Source: Allosalinactinospora lopnorensis (GTDB lineage: Bacteria > Actinomycetota > Actinomycetes > Streptosporangiales > Streptosporangiaceae). From it: a stretch of DNA of 64,000 nt. The notes under the pieces are model-generated. The model saw only the letters and a program-made list of their open reading frames with translations, searched no databases and had not been told where the DNA came from. Made by a program: the position numbers and the translations under genes. Where the stretch lies: contig NZ_LAJC01000025.1 of the NCBI RefSeq assembly GCF_000981225.1, positions 1 through 64,000 of the forward strand. The letters are read 5' to 3'. Positions 9,953 through 18,239 of the stretch are shown piece by piece; the stretch's first letter is position 1, and each line of letters opens with the position of its first letter.

Positions 9953-10531
9953 ATGGCAAGGAATCCGGAGCGGCGGACCGCCCTCCTCGAGGCGGCGATC
10001 GGGGCGCTCGCGGAGGAGGGGGCGCGCGGGCTCACCTTCCGCGTGGTCGACGTCCGCGCGGGTGTGCCCGTCGGCACCGCCTCCAACTACTTCTCCAGCC
10101 GCGACGACCTGCTGACCCGGGTGGGCGGGCACCTCTACGTGCGCTTCGCGCCCGAGTCCGCGGAGGTCGCCGAGGCGGTGGAAGGCGAGCGCAGCCGGGA
10201 GCGGGTCGCCGAACTGATGCGGTGGATGGTGCGGCGCCTCTCCGAGCGCCGGAACGTCTACCTCGCGCTGATGGAGCTGCGGCTGGAGGCCACCCGCCGG
10301 CCCGCGCTGCAGGAGACGCTCACCCGGCGGGTCCGTGCTGACCTTGAGGCCAACATGCGGTTCCACGAGGACACGGGGATGCCCGGGGGCCGTTCCGCGG
10401 TGCTGATGCTCTACCTGGCCCTGACCGGCCTGCTGGTCGAGCACCTGACCCTTCCCGGTGTGCTTGAGGAGGAAGGGCCGCTGGAGTCGCTGATCGACAC
10501 CGTGGTCGAGCGGATCGTCCCGGAGCGTTAG
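9953..10531 (+). CDS. TetR/AcrR family transcriptional regulator
   Basis: This 192-residue protein has an N-terminal helix-turn-helix: [20 protein letters not shown], then VDVRAGVPVGTASNYFSSRDDLL as the recognition segment. A helical ligand-binding domain follows. ATG 9953 follows GGAGGGG. It probably binds the inverted repeat at 9884-9925 and represses itself and the divergent reductase gene. The ligand is not predictable. Confidence 0.9.
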   Translation: MARNPERRTALLEAAIGALAEEGARGLTFRVVDVRAGVPVGTASNYFSSRDDLLTRVGGHLYVRFAPESAEVAEAVEGERSRERVAELMRWMVRRLSERRNVYLALMELRLEATRRPALQETLTRRVRADLEANMRFHEDTGMPGGRSAVLMLYLALTGLLVEHLTLPGVLEEEGPLESLIDTVVERIVPER

Positions 10532-10582
10532 CGGCGGGACCTCGGAGGGGTCTCCTCGGCCCCGCGGTGTCCGGAGCGCGGA

Positions 10583-11572
10583 TCAGCCCAGCGAGGCCAT
10601 CTTGGCGCTGTCCTCGGCACCGAACCGCTCCTCCAGTTCCTCCGGTGCGGCGTCCACGTCGACCTGGGAGAGCGGAGCGCCGCGCGCCGTCTCGATGGCG
10701 CCCAGGCGGCGCAGCGCTCGGTCGTTCGCGTACTCCAGGAGCTCGCCGGGCGGAAGCAGGTACCGCTCCTCCACCTGGGAGTTCATCTCCTCGCCGAACC
10801 GGACCGTGGCCTGCACGTGCGGCAGCAGCTCCTCCAGGCGTTCGGAGATCACCCGCCAGTTGTCGTCGTCGGCGGCCACGTGCCGGCGGCAGGTGAAGGT
10901 GCCCCATGCCATGTGGCGCCGCTCGTCGTCGCCGATGCGTTTGACGACCTCTCGCATCCCGGGGAAGATCCCGCGCGCCGTACAGATGTGGTTCCAGGCG
11001 TAGTACCCGGTGAGCGCGAGGGAGCCTTCGATGATGTGGTTGTAGGTCACCGACGCGCGGACCTGGTTGCGCGGGCTGGGGTCGGCGTCGAGCGCCTTCA
11101 GCGAAGCGGGCAGCTCCTCGTAGAACAGAGCGCGGTACCCCGGGTTGTTGTCCACATAGGGGTGCAGGTCCTCGGTGATGCCCAGGGCGTCCAGCCACAT
11201 CCGGAAGACCTGGACGTGCTTGGCCTCCTCGAACGCGAACTGGGTGAGGTACATCTCATCGCCGATGCGCCCCTCGGCGGCCATGGCGCGGACGAACGGC
11301 TGGATGTCCTCGGTGACGGCCTCCTCTCCCGCCACGAACTGGGCGCACAACCGCAGGACGCGTTCCCGGGCCTCATCGGGGAGCTCCTTCCAGTCCTGGG
11401 CGTCCTGGCTCATGTCGATGTCGCTGGGATCCCAGAACTTGGCATTGCCTTTGCTGAAGAGCCGCAGAGGGAAGGAATCCCAGTTCAGGCCGCCTGGGCG
11501 TAGCGAGTGGAAACCCTGGCGATGCTGTTGGGGGGCGGTGTCGCCGGGGGCGTGCAGAGGGTGCTCGGCCAT
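10583..11572 (-). CDS. R2-like ligand-binding oxidase (R2lox)
   Basis: This 329-residue ferritin-fold protein closely follows the R2lox family typified by M. tuberculosis Rv0233. [12 protein letters not shown] and [11 protein letters not shown] are family signatures. Predicted metal ligands are Glu83, Glu116, His119, Glu182, Glu217 and His220. The Val86/Tyr177 pair matches the positions that form the Tyr-Val ether cross-link in R2lox, and radical-transfer residues of true ribonucleotide reductase R2 are not expected. R2lox uses a Mn/Fe centre and holds a long-chain fatty acid; its cellular substrate is unknown. ATG 11572 follows GGAGGT. Confidence 0.93.
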   Translation of the reverse strand: MAEHPLHAPGDTAPQQHRQGFHSLRPGGLNWDSFPLRLFSKGNAKFWDPSDIDMSQDAQDWKELPDEARERVLRLCAQFVAGEEAVTEDIQPFVRAMAAEGRIGDEMYLTQFAFEEAKHVQVFRMWLDALGITEDLHPYVDNNPGYRALFYEELPASLKALDADPSPRNQVRASVTYNHIIEGSLALTGYYAWNHICTARGIFPGMREVVKRIGDDERRHMAWGTFTCRRHVAADDDNWRVISERLEELLPHVQATVRFGEEMNSQVEERYLLPPGELLEYANDRALRRLGAIETARGAPLSQVDVDAAPEELEERFGAEDSAKMASLG

Positions 11573-11645
11573 CGGGTACCTCCGTGCTATCCGGTTTCCC
11601 CCAATGATTCGCCGTATGTTACTCGGCTGTAAAGGAGATGGGGGG

Positions 11646-12092
11646 ATGATTGTTGGCGTCGGACGCGGGAGCCGGAACGGGCGTTCCCCGGGGGTCGCGA
11701 GGCGGTACCTTCGTGGAGTGGCGTCCCCGCGAGGTCGAGACCGGGCCCGGCTCCCGGTGCCCGCCGGACCGGCGATCGCGCTGGCCGGCGCCGCTCTGGC
11801 GGGGGTCGGCTACCTGTCCCTCATGGTCGATCTGCTCGGAGTCCCGGGAGGAAACGTGTTCTGTGGCGATGCGACCAGTCCCGGTTACTCGGACTGCGCC
11901 GCCCAGATGGGGCTCTTCGCGATCGCGTCGCTCATCCCCGCGATGCTCGCCCTGATCCTTATGGCCGCCGCGTTCGCCACCCCGGTGATCCGGCGGAACA
12001 CGGAGCTGCGTGCCCAAACCCTGGGCTACGCCCTCGTCGCGTGGGGGATCGCCGGATTCACCTACATCCTCGGCGGCCTGCCGTCGCTCTAG
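11646..12092 (+). CDS. Small hydrophobic membrane protein
   Basis: This 148-residue protein has a basic N-terminus and three predicted membrane helices (about 41-62, 86-112 and 124-145). A cysteine pair (about residues 72 and 83) lies in the first loop, possibly outside the membrane. I do not recognise a family. ATG 11646 follows AAGGAGA by seven bases, a strong start. It is divergent from the R2lox gene. Confidence 0.7.
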   Translation: MIVGVGRGSRNGRSPGVARRYLRGVASPRGRDRARLPVPAGPAIALAGAALAGVGYLSLMVDLLGVPGGNVFCGDATSPGYSDCAAQMGLFAIASLIPAMLALILMAAAFATPVIRRNTELRAQTLGYALVAWGIAGFTYILGGLPSL

Positions 12093-12172
12093 AGGACCGG
12101 TGCGCCCGCACTGGACGCGCGGCTCTCCGGCGCGGACAGTCGTGGACGCGTGCGCCCTCAGACGGCAGCATT

Positions 12173-12595
12173 GTGAGTGTGTCATTCGAACTCACGCCCG
12201 ACCTGCGGGAGAAGCTCGACAGTGAGCGCATCGTCTGGCTGACCACGGTGTCGCCCATGGGGCAGCCGATGCCCCGGCCCGTGTGGTTCCTGTGGGACGG
12301 CGAGGCGCTCGTCGTCTACACCTCGCGCGAAACGGCGAAGCTGCGGCACATCGACGCCAACCCCCGGGTGACGGTCCACTTCAACGCCGACCGCGACGGC
12401 AGCGACGTCGTGGTGCTGATCGGACGCGCCGAGCGGGTCGCCGACCCGGTGCCCCCGTCGCGTTACCCCGGCTACCTGGACAAGTACAGCGACGGGCTTT
12501 CGACGATCGGCTACACGGTGGAAAAGCTCGACCTCATGCTGCCGGCGGCTCTGCGCGTCGTCCCGCACCGCTCCTGGAGTCCCCCGGAACCCTAG
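12173..12595 (+). CDS. PPOX class F420-dependent oxidoreductase (TIGR03667-like)
   Basis: This 140-residue split-barrel flavin/deazaflavin enzyme has ERIVWLTTVSPMGQPMPRPV, FLWDGEALVVYTSRETAKLRHI and NPRVTVHFNADRDGSDVVVL, typical of the pyridoxamine-phosphate-oxidase-like family that uses F420 in actinobacteria. The substrate is unknown. Two GTG starts (12173, 12179) are possible; no strong ribosome-binding site separates them. Its 3' end overlaps the convergent helicase gene by four bases. Confidence 0.88.
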   Translation: MSVSFELTPDLREKLDSERIVWLTTVSPMGQPMPRPVWFLWDGEALVVYTSRETAKLRHIDANPRVTVHFNADRDGSDVVVLIGRAERVADPVPPSRYPGYLDKYSDGLSTIGYTVEKLDLMLPAALRVVPHRSWSPPEP

Positions 12596-14244
12596 ATCTC
12601 CTCTCCCGCGAGCACATCGCCGGCGTCGGCGATGCGGTAGGCGTACCCCTGCTCCGCCAGAAAGCGCTGGCGGTGCGCGGCGTACTCCTGGTCGAGGGTG
12701 TCGCGGGCGACCACCGCGTAGAAGCGGGCGGTCCGCGAGTCGGACTTTGGGCGCAGCAGCCGGCCCAGCCGCTGCGCCTCCTCCTGCCGGGAGCCGAACG
12801 ACCCCGACACCTGGATCGCGACCCCGGCCTCGGGCAGGTCGACGGAGAAATTCGCGACCTTGGAGACGACCAGTGTGCGCAGCTCGCCGCTTCGGAACGC
12901 GCCGAACAGCCGCTCGCGCTCTCTGACCCGGGTCTCGCCCTTGAGGACCGGGGCGTCCAGCTCGGCGCCGAGCTCGTCCAGCTGGTCGATGTAGGAGCCG
13001 ATGACCAGGACCTGCTCCTCTCCGTGGCGCTGCACGAGCTCCCGGACCACCGCCGTCTTGGCGCTGACCGAAGCGCAGAAGCGGTAGCGCTCCTCCGGTT
13101 CCGCCGTGGCGTAGGCCAGGCGCTCGGACTCGGTGAGGTCCACCCGGATCTCCACGCAGTCGGCCGGTGCGATCCACCCCTGGTGCTCCATCTCCTTCCA
13201 CGGGGTGTCGTAGCGCTTCGGCCCGATCAGCGAGAACACGTCGCCCTCGCGGCCGTCCTCGCGCACCAGCGTCGCCGTCAGGCCCAGGCGGCGGCGTGCC
13301 TGCAGCCCGGCCGTCGTCCGGAAGACGGGGGCGGGCAGCAGGTGCACCTCGTCGTAGATGATCAGGCCCCAGTCACGCGCCTCGAACAGCTCCAGGTGGC
13401 TGTGCACACCCTTCCGGCGCGACGACATCACCTGGTAGGTCGCGATGGTGACCGGCCGGATCTCCTTGCGCGTACCGGAGTACTCGCCGATCTCCTCCTC
13501 GGTGAGTGTGGTACGGCGCAGCAGCTCATCGCGCCACTGGTGCACCGAGACGGTGTTGCTGACCAGGATCAGCGTGGTCGCCCGGGTCAGTGCCATCGCG
13601 GCCGCGCCGACGAGCGTCTTGCCCGCCCCGCACGGCAGCACCACGACGCCCGAACCGCCCGCATGGAAGCTGTCGGCCGCTTCGCGCTGGTAGCCCCGCA
13701 GCACCCAGCCGCCCTCGTCCAGGTCGATCCGGTGCGCCTCCCCGTCGACGTGGCCGGCCAGGTCCTCGGCCGGCCAGCCGAGTTTGAGCAGCGCCTGCTT
13801 GAGATTGCCGCGTTCGCTGGGATGCACCGCGACCGTGTCGTCCTCGACCCGTTCGCCCAGCATAGGCGCGACCTTCTTGGACCGGACGACCTCTTCCAGC
13901 ACGGGCCGATCCAGGGCCTGCAGCACCAGGCCGTGGACCGGGTGCGCGAGCAGCCGCAGCCGACCGTAGCGGTCCATCGTCTCGGTGATGTCCACCAGCA
14001 GCGGGTGGGGGACCGGAAAACGGGAGTAGCCGATGAACGCGTCGACGACCTGCTCGGCGTCGTGCCCGGCGGCGCGGGCATTCCACAGTGCCAGCGGGGT
14101 CACCCGGTAGGTGTGCACGTGTTCGGGTGCCCGCTCCAGCTCGGCGAAGGGGGCGATCGCCCGGCGGCACTCGTCGGCCAGTTCGTGGTCGACTTCGAGG
14201 AGGAGGGTCTTGTCGGATTGAACGATGAGCGGTCCGTCGGCCAC
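12592..14244 (-). CDS. XPB-type DNA repair helicase
   Basis: This 550-residue superfamily 2 helicase has an XPB-like N-terminal domain, then Walker A LPCGAGKTLVGA, the DEAD-like box IIYDEVHLL, LGLTATLVREDG and, in the second RecA domain, QVSGSFGSRQEEAQRLGRLLRP. It is the bacterial counterpart of the TFIIH helicase XPB, with 3'-5' unwinding in DNA repair. GTG 14244 is chosen because AAGGAG lies just before it; the frame stays open 31 codons further upstream. In mycobacteria XPB neighbours the helicase-associated gene that here starts at 27138; the integrated element now separates them. Confidence 0.93.
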   Translation of the reverse strand: MADGPLIVQSDKTLLLEVDHELADECRRAIAPFAELERAPEHVHTYRVTPLALWNARAAGHDAEQVVDAFIGYSRFPVPHPLLVDITETMDRYGRLRLLAHPVHGLVLQALDRPVLEEVVRSKKVAPMLGERVEDDTVAVHPSERGNLKQALLKLGWPAEDLAGHVDGEAHRIDLDEGGWVLRGYQREAADSFHAGGSGVVVLPCGAGKTLVGAAAMALTRATTLILVSNTVSVHQWRDELLRRTTLTEEEIGEYSGTRKEIRPVTIATYQVMSSRRKGVHSHLELFEARDWGLIIYDEVHLLPAPVFRTTAGLQARRRLGLTATLVREDGREGDVFSLIGPKRYDTPWKEMEHQGWIAPADCVEIRVDLTESERLAYATAEPEERYRFCASVSAKTAVVRELVQRHGEEQVLVIGSYIDQLDELGAELDAPVLKGETRVRERERLFGAFRSGELRTLVVSKVANFSVDLPEAGVAIQVSGSFGSRQEEAQRLGRLLRPKSDSRTARFYAVVARDTLDQEYAAHRQRFLAEQGYAYRIADAGDVLAGEEI

Positions 14245-14376
14245 GGTTCTCCTTCCACCAGCCGGTTCAGGGGAGGTGGGATCGGCTGCGGAGGTGGGGC
14301 TGTGCTCGTGTCCGGAGACGGCCCGGGCACGCGGCATTCCAGGCTATAAGCTCCCTCCCGGTCCTCATGCGGCCGC

Positions 14377-14886
14377 TCAGATCACGGAGAGGATGGCCGC
14401 GATGGCCCCGATGATGAGGACGAACAGGCCGATGTAGACGATGGTGCAGGCCCAGGTGTAGCCGATGAAGCGCTCGACCTCCGGGGGGTCGTTGGTCTTG
14501 GTCAGCGCCATACTGCCGAAGACGATCCCCGGGATGTTCACCAGCAGCGCCAGCAGCGGGATCCCCAGGAACCAGAAGAGCAGGGGAAAGGCAAGAGTCA
14601 GCACCGCACCGATCAGCGCCGCGACGGCGCTGCCCACGCGGGCGGGCGGGCCGGACGGGGGACTTGACGGCGTACCGTAGATGTCAGGTCTCGAAGTTCC
14701 GGAGTACGCCGGATGCTGACCGGACCCGGCCCCGTAGAAGGGCTCGTACCCAGGGGGCTGGAAGCGGGGCCGCTGACCGTTCCCTCCCGGCGGCCGGCCC
14801 TCCGGCGCCCCGAGGCCGGGAGCCCCGTGTTCCGGAGGCGGCTGGCCGTACCAGTACCCCTGGGGTTCGGGCCACTGCTTCCTCAT
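14377..14886 (-). CDS. DUF4190-type membrane protein with proline-rich N-terminus
   Basis: This 169-residue protein has about 80 cytoplasmic residues rich in Pro, Gly and Tyr (GYWYGQPPPEHG) followed by two membrane helices around GSAVAALIGAVLTLAFPLLF and TWACTIVYIGLFVLIIGAIA. The linker GIVFGSMALTKT is typical of DUF4190 proteins. Function is unknown. It lies between XPB and another small membrane protein. Confidence 0.75.
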   Translation of the reverse strand: MRKQWPEPQGYWYGQPPPEHGAPGLGAPEGRPPGGNGQRPRFQPPGYEPFYGAGSGQHPAYSGTSRPDIYGTPSSPPSGPPARVGSAVAALIGAVLTLAFPLLFWFLGIPLLALLVNIPGIVFGSMALTKTNDPPEVERFIGYTWACTIVYIGLFVLIIGAIAAILSVI

Positions 14887-15029
14887 GGGGTCCGCCCTTC
14901 CGTAGCGTTCCTGCGGCCGACTGGCCGTGTCGGAGTCGAGGGGGAACCAGAACGGTCGACCTGACCGGCCTACCCTCTATTGTGACCCAGGCGTTACGGT
15001 ACCGGCTCCGTTCTTGCGGCCTCCGAAGG

Positions 15030-15428
15030 CTAATAGGGGACCGGGGCCATGTCCTCGACCAGGGAGCCCGCCTGCGTGAGGAGCCAGAGGGAGAGGACGA
15101 ACATCACCACGAACATGACTGCGGCGGTGCCCAGGCAGTACCACGAGTACCGGGTGAGTGTCTCGGCCTCGGTGTAAAGGCCGCGGTCGCGTTTGTGCGC
15201 GGCGCGCACGGCGAAGACCGCGCCGATGACCCCGAACAGCCAGTTGGCGCAGCACAGAAAAGTCAGGGCGTGCAGGATCAGCGCCATCGTGGAACTGCTG
15301 GCACCGCTGGGGACGCGCTCGCCCCCTTGGGCCCGGCCTTCGCGCTCCCGCTGCTCCCGGGGCTGCGGCCGGTCCGGGCGGCCGTCCCGGGGCGAGGACG
15401 CTCCGGGCGGCAGCGACTGGTTGCTCAT
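15030..15428 (-). CDS. Small membrane protein, CD225/dispanin-like
   Basis: This 132-residue protein has a polar charged N-terminus (1-45), then two hydrophobic segments, LILHALTFLCCANWLFGVIG and YCLGTAAVMFVVMFVLSLWL. Between them, AVFAVRAAHKRDRGLYTEAE resembles the CD225/dispanin intramembrane-loop pattern. Function is unknown. It is the last host gene before the integrated element. Confidence 0.7.
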   Translation of the reverse strand: MSNQSLPPGASSPRDGRPDRPQPREQREREGRAQGGERVPSGASSSTMALILHALTFLCCANWLFGVIGAVFAVRAAHKRDRGLYTEAETLTRYSWYCLGTAAVMFVVMFVLSLWLLTQAGSLVEDMAPVPY

Positions 15429-15538
15429 GGCCTTCTCGCCGTTCCTCTCCGCGGATCCGTGACCGGGTACCCCCGCGTCGGCGGGCTCGGCCTGAGGGGG
15501 TACGTCGCCGACTCATGTCTACCGCGAAGCGGCGGCTG

Positions 15539-15601
15539 CTACACGGATTCCTCGGCGCAATCGAGGCGTGCCACGCCGGTGATGCGGTGTACGGCGAACC
15601 G
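15539..15601 (-). pseudogene. Displaced original 3' end of the helicase-associated gene (24666-27138)
   Basis: On the minus strand this 63-base segment reads RFAVHRITGVARLDCAEESV and stop. The functional gene on the other side of the element ends RFAVHRISGVAEIA. The first 17 bases, CGGTGTACGGCGAACCG on the plus strand, are identical in both places. This is what remains of the uninterrupted gene's end after the element integrated. Confidence 0.85.
15585..15601. repeat. attL core
   Basis: CGGTGTACGGCGAACCG is identical to 24694-24710. The host sequence lies to its left. Confidence 0.85.
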
Positions 15602-15704
15602 CACGAGGGGCGTGCGTCACCTGGAACGGAACCCAGCATTCGCCGTCTGACCTGCATTTTCGCCGTTCAGCGGTTCTCACTGATTCTCGCTGTTTTTCGC
15701 TCGC

Positions 15705-15727
15705 ATGTGCGCCCGATGTGCGCCGCA
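15705..15727. repeat. Integrase arm-type repeat, left copy
   Basis: A 23-bp sequence made of two direct ATGTGCGCC units separated by CG and followed by GCA. It is identical to 24616-24638 and lies about 100 bp inside the left core, as expected for integrase arm sites (inference). Confidence 0.65.
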
Positions 15728-15799
15728 CGGCGCACCGGTTAGTGCCTGCTAGCCGTTGTCCCCCGGGCGGGGTACGCTTACGACGGTTCTGGTACAACG

Positions 15800-15827
15800 A
15801 AGGCCCCGGCTACCATGCCGGGGCCTT
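15800..15827 (-). terminator. Terminator after the DUF397 gene
   Basis: AAGGCCCCGGC (15800-15810) and GCCGGGGCCTT (15817-15827) form an 11-bp perfect stem with a six-base loop, 16 bases past the DUF397 stop on the minus strand. The rest of 15429-15842 holds the attL region and no gene. Confidence 0.75.
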
Positions 15828-15842
15828 CGCTATGGGAGCGGT

Positions 15843-16046
15843 CTACAGTTCGCCAGTCCTGACAGCCTCCACCAATGCCGCCCACTCAACGGAGGGGAAG
15901 GCGAGGTGACCGGCGTCGGGACGAGTGGAGTCCCGAACGGCCGAAACTCCGGGCGCGTCAGCGACCTCTACGCACTCGTTCCGCGTAGCGCTGTAGCTGC
16001 TCTTACGGAAACCGAACTTCGGGTTCTGGTGGTTCTGGTACATCAC
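15843..16046 (-). CDS. DUF397 domain-containing protein (element-borne)
   Basis: This 67-residue protein has the DUF397 pattern FRKSSYSATRNECVEVADAPG, RDSTRP and FPSVEWAALVEAVRTGEL. These proteins are usually encoded next to XRE/DUF5753 regulators, as here with a nine-base gap, and some such pairs act in signalling or development in Streptomyces. A second pair occurs at 53863-55039. This copy lies inside the integrated element. Confidence 0.88.
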   Translation of the reverse strand: MMYQNHQNPKFGFRKSSYSATRNECVEVADAPGVSAVRDSTRPDAGHLAFPSVEWAALVEAVRTGEL

Positions 16047-16055
16047 GGTTCTTCC

Positions 16056-16907
16056 CTACTCATACCTCTTGATCAGGTCGGCCATACGGGCCGTTGAGGC
16101 TTCCGGATGATCCGCTCTGACACGGATGTCGTCCCATGCCTCCCGGTAGATCTCCACCAATGGTTCCTCCTCGTGATACAGACCATCGGTCCGGGTCTCG
16201 AAATACACGATCGACGGGTCGATCGGGTCCGGGAAATCCAGGATCGTGAACGGGCCGGTGATGCCGGGATGCAGGCCCCGCCCGAGCGGGAGCACCTGGA
16301 TTCGGATGGTGTTGGGTTCCTCTGAGAGGTGGACAAGCTTCTCAAGCTGGGCCCGCATGACGTCCTTATCACCTGCGGGACGCAGTAGTACCGCTTCGTC
16401 GACGACGGCCCACAGCTTCGGCGCATCCTCCCGGTCAAGGACCTCTTGCCGTTCCATCCGGGCGGCGACCGCGCGCTCTGTGGCGTGAGAATCGTGTTGG
16501 TGTACGGCCCGATCGGAGGCAGCGGCATACTCCGGCGTTTGGAGTAGGCCAGGCACGACCATCGTCTGATAGGTCGAGATCACCGACGCCTCAGCCTCGA
16601 ATCCGACGTAAGAATCGGTGATCACGTCGTCATAGCGCGACCACCATCCCTTCTCACGGCTTTGGCGTGCCAGCGTTACAAGAGCCTCGGTCACCTCGTC
16701 AGAGGCGCCGTACAGCTTGGCGAGCGCGCGGACGATCACGCTGTCGGGCCGCTTCCACTTGTTCAGCTCCATGTTCGTGAGCCGACCACGCGACCATCCC
16801 AGCCGTTCGCCGACTTGTTCGGCCGTGAGCCCCGACGCCTCCCGCAAGCGTTTCAATTCGGCAGACAGCCGACGTCGCCGGACGGTCGGGCTGTATCTGT
16901 CCGCCAC
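16056..16907 (-). CDS. XRE-type helix-turn-helix regulator with DUF5753 (element-borne)
   Basis: This 283-residue protein has an N-terminal HTH (RLREASGLTAEQVGERLGWS) and a DUF5753 domain recognised by MVVPGLLQTPEYA, RQEVLDREDAPKLWAVVDEA and LPLGRGLHPGITGPFTILDF. It starts at GTG 16907. It pairs with the downstream DUF397 gene. Its direction is opposite to the operon that begins at 17099, so it may set the state of the element's left half (inference). Confidence 0.9.
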   Translation of the reverse strand: MADRYSPTVRRRRLSAELKRLREASGLTAEQVGERLGWSRGRLTNMELNKWKRPDSVIVRALAKLYGASDEVTEALVTLARQSREKGWWSRYDDVITDSYVGFEAEASVISTYQTMVVPGLLQTPEYAAASDRAVHQHDSHATERAVAARMERQEVLDREDAPKLWAVVDEAVLLRPAGDKDVMRAQLEKLVHLSEEPNTIRIQVLPLGRGLHPGITGPFTILDFPDPIDPSIVYFETRTDGLYHEEEPLVEIYREAWDDIRVRADHPEASTARMADLIKRYE

Positions 16908-17016
16908 GGTCCGCGCTCCCTGCTTTCGATTTCGGCGTTTCCCTCTTGCGGCGATGGTAGATCACTCCCCTCACAAGGTTTTTGAGGGCAGCATCCCATC
17001 GATCCAAAACTTTGTA

Positions 17017-17045
17017 TTGAAAGTTCGGCGGATTGTGGCCACTAT
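17017..17045 (+). promoter_or_regulatory. Putative promoter of the 17099-18081 operon
   Basis: TTGAAA at 17017-17022 and CACTAT at 17040-17045 are separated by 17 bases. A start near 17052 would give a leader of about 45 bases. The match is moderate. Confidence 0.4.
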
Positions 17046-17098
17046 GGGACCTACCAGAACCACGCGGCCTAACCAGCCGCCGACCCCCAGGGGTTCGT

Positions 17099-17427
17099 AT
17101 GCATCTCCTCTATCTGCTCCTGATCCCGCTCGCTGCGTTGCTCGCGCCGGCCCGTCGCCCCGGTCGCCACGCGCGCGGCCATCGCCCGGAACCGGCTCCC
17201 CTCCCCGCGGCCTCTGAGGTGCCCTGTGCGGCCCGTGTCCGCCCTTACGCGCCGGTCCCCCGTGCACCGAACCGCCCCCGGCCCATGACGTGGCGCACCG
17301 GGCCGCCATGGTGCGGCCGTACCTGGTGGCCGCTGAGCGCCAGCGCGCGCAGGCGCGCGTCGACCGTGACCGGCTCGGTCTGGCCGTCCTTATGGACATC
17401 GCGCACACGGCGGAGGTGGCACGGTGA
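17099..17427 (+). CDS. Element-borne hypothetical protein, frame broken once
   Basis: The N-terminal frame has a hydrophobic stretch (HLLYLLLIPLAALLAP) and Pro/Arg-rich sequence. After about residue 53 the coding signal moves to another frame, which reads VAHRAAMVRPYLVAAERQRA and LAVLMDIAHTAEVAR to a stop at 17425-17427. That tail resembles small proteins of Streptomyces pSAM2-like integrative elements as I remember them. One added base in a C-run (17257-17261 or 17275-17279) joins them into 109 residues. The stop overlaps the next start (GTGA). Function is unknown. Confidence 0.55.
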
Positions 17428-17720
17428 GCACCAACATCATCGAAACGGCTCTGCGGGACTACTTCCGCGACGCGCCCACCAGCGGTGATCTGGCGAAGCT
17501 CCGCACGGCGCGGCGCCGTATCGCCGAGGCGAAGGCGCGTATCGCCGACGTCGCCGACCACCTCCGCGACTCCGAGCGGCGCGACCCCGACACCGGCGAT
17601 CACCCGCTCACCGACGACGGCGCGGCACTGGTCGCCCTGCAGATCGACACCGACCGGCTCCTCGGCCGCCTTGACGAGATCATCGGGTCTGCGGCGAACC
17701 GGGCGGAGGTGGACCGGTGA
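17424..17720 (+). CDS. Element-borne hypothetical helical protein
   Basis: This 98-residue, highly charged protein is mostly helical (AKLRTARRRIAEAKARIADV) and could form a coiled coil. No family is recognised. It starts at GTG 17424 overlapping the previous stop, and its own stop overlaps the next start, so translation is probably coupled through this operon. Confidence 0.65.
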   Translation: MSTNIIETALRDYFRDAPTSGDLAKLRTARRRIAEAKARIADVADHLRDSERRDPDTGDHPLTDDGAALVALQIDTDRLLGRLDEIIGSAANRAEVDR

Positions 17721-17914
17721 ACGACATCGACCCGGACCTGTACGTCCAGACCCAAGAAGCCGCTGAGATCCTGAACATCGCGCCTTCCACGATGCGCCAA
17801 TGGGCACGCGCCGGACGCATCCGCTACCTGCGCAACCCCAAAACCGGATGGCGCCTGTTCAGGGCCGGAGACGTCTACGCGCTGCGCGACTCCCGACAGG
17901 AGGCGCAGCAATGA
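17717..17914 (+). CDS. MerR-like helix-turn-helix protein (excisionase/regulator type)
   Basis: This 65-residue protein reads YVQTQEAAEILNIAPSTMRQ, WARAGRIRYLRNPKTGWRLF and RAGDVYALRDS. That is the winged HTH of excisionase and MerR-like proteins of integrative elements. It starts at GTG 17717 overlapping the previous stop. A second excisionase-like gene sits near the integrase (22691), so this one may be a regulator rather than the recombination directionality factor. Confidence 0.75.
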   Translation: MNDIDPDLYVQTQEAAEILNIAPSTMRQWARAGRIRYLRNPKTGWRLFRAGDVYALRDSRQEAQQ

Positions 17915-18081
17915 TGGACCTGACCCCTCACGAACGCCGCGAGCTGAAAGACCTCACCGAGCAACTGATCGAGGCCACCAACAACAACACCTACTGGCTG
18001 AACCAGGTACGCGAGACCTCCATTGAGCTACGCGACCGGCTCAACGCCTGGCTCGACGACGACCAGGAGCCAGACACCTAG
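17911..18081 (+). CDS. Element-borne small hypothetical protein
   Basis: This 56-residue acidic, helical protein (ERRELKDLTEQLIEATNNNT) starts at ATG 17911, overlapping the previous stop (ATGA), with AGGAGG seven bases upstream. It is the last gene of the left operon, followed 98 bases later by a strong terminator. No family recognised. Confidence 0.65.
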   Translation: MMDLTPHERRELKDLTEQLIEATNNNTYWLNQVRETSIELRDRLNAWLDDDQEPDT

Positions 18082-18179
18082 AACCCCGCGCGCCTCCTAC
18101 CCCGTCCAGATCCCGGGGGAGGCGCGCGGCCCAACCGCCGCCCGGCCCCCTCACTCCCTCGGAGACCGGGCGGCACCGG

Positions 18180-18213
18180 CCCCCGCCGAACCGTCCTTCG
18201 GCGGGGGTCTTCT
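18180..18213 (+). terminator. Rho-independent terminator of the left operon
   Basis: CCCCCGCCGAA (18180-18190) pairs with TTCGGCGGGGG (18197-18207) around CCGTCC, followed by TCTTCT. Confidence 0.85.
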
Positions 18214-18239
18214 CATGTCTAAGATGCAGGTGGGGAAGG

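Noticed and set aside
15585-15601. tRNA gene as the integration target
   Set aside because: No cloverleaf can be folded at either end; the core lies in protein-coding sequence on the right and in its remnant on the left.
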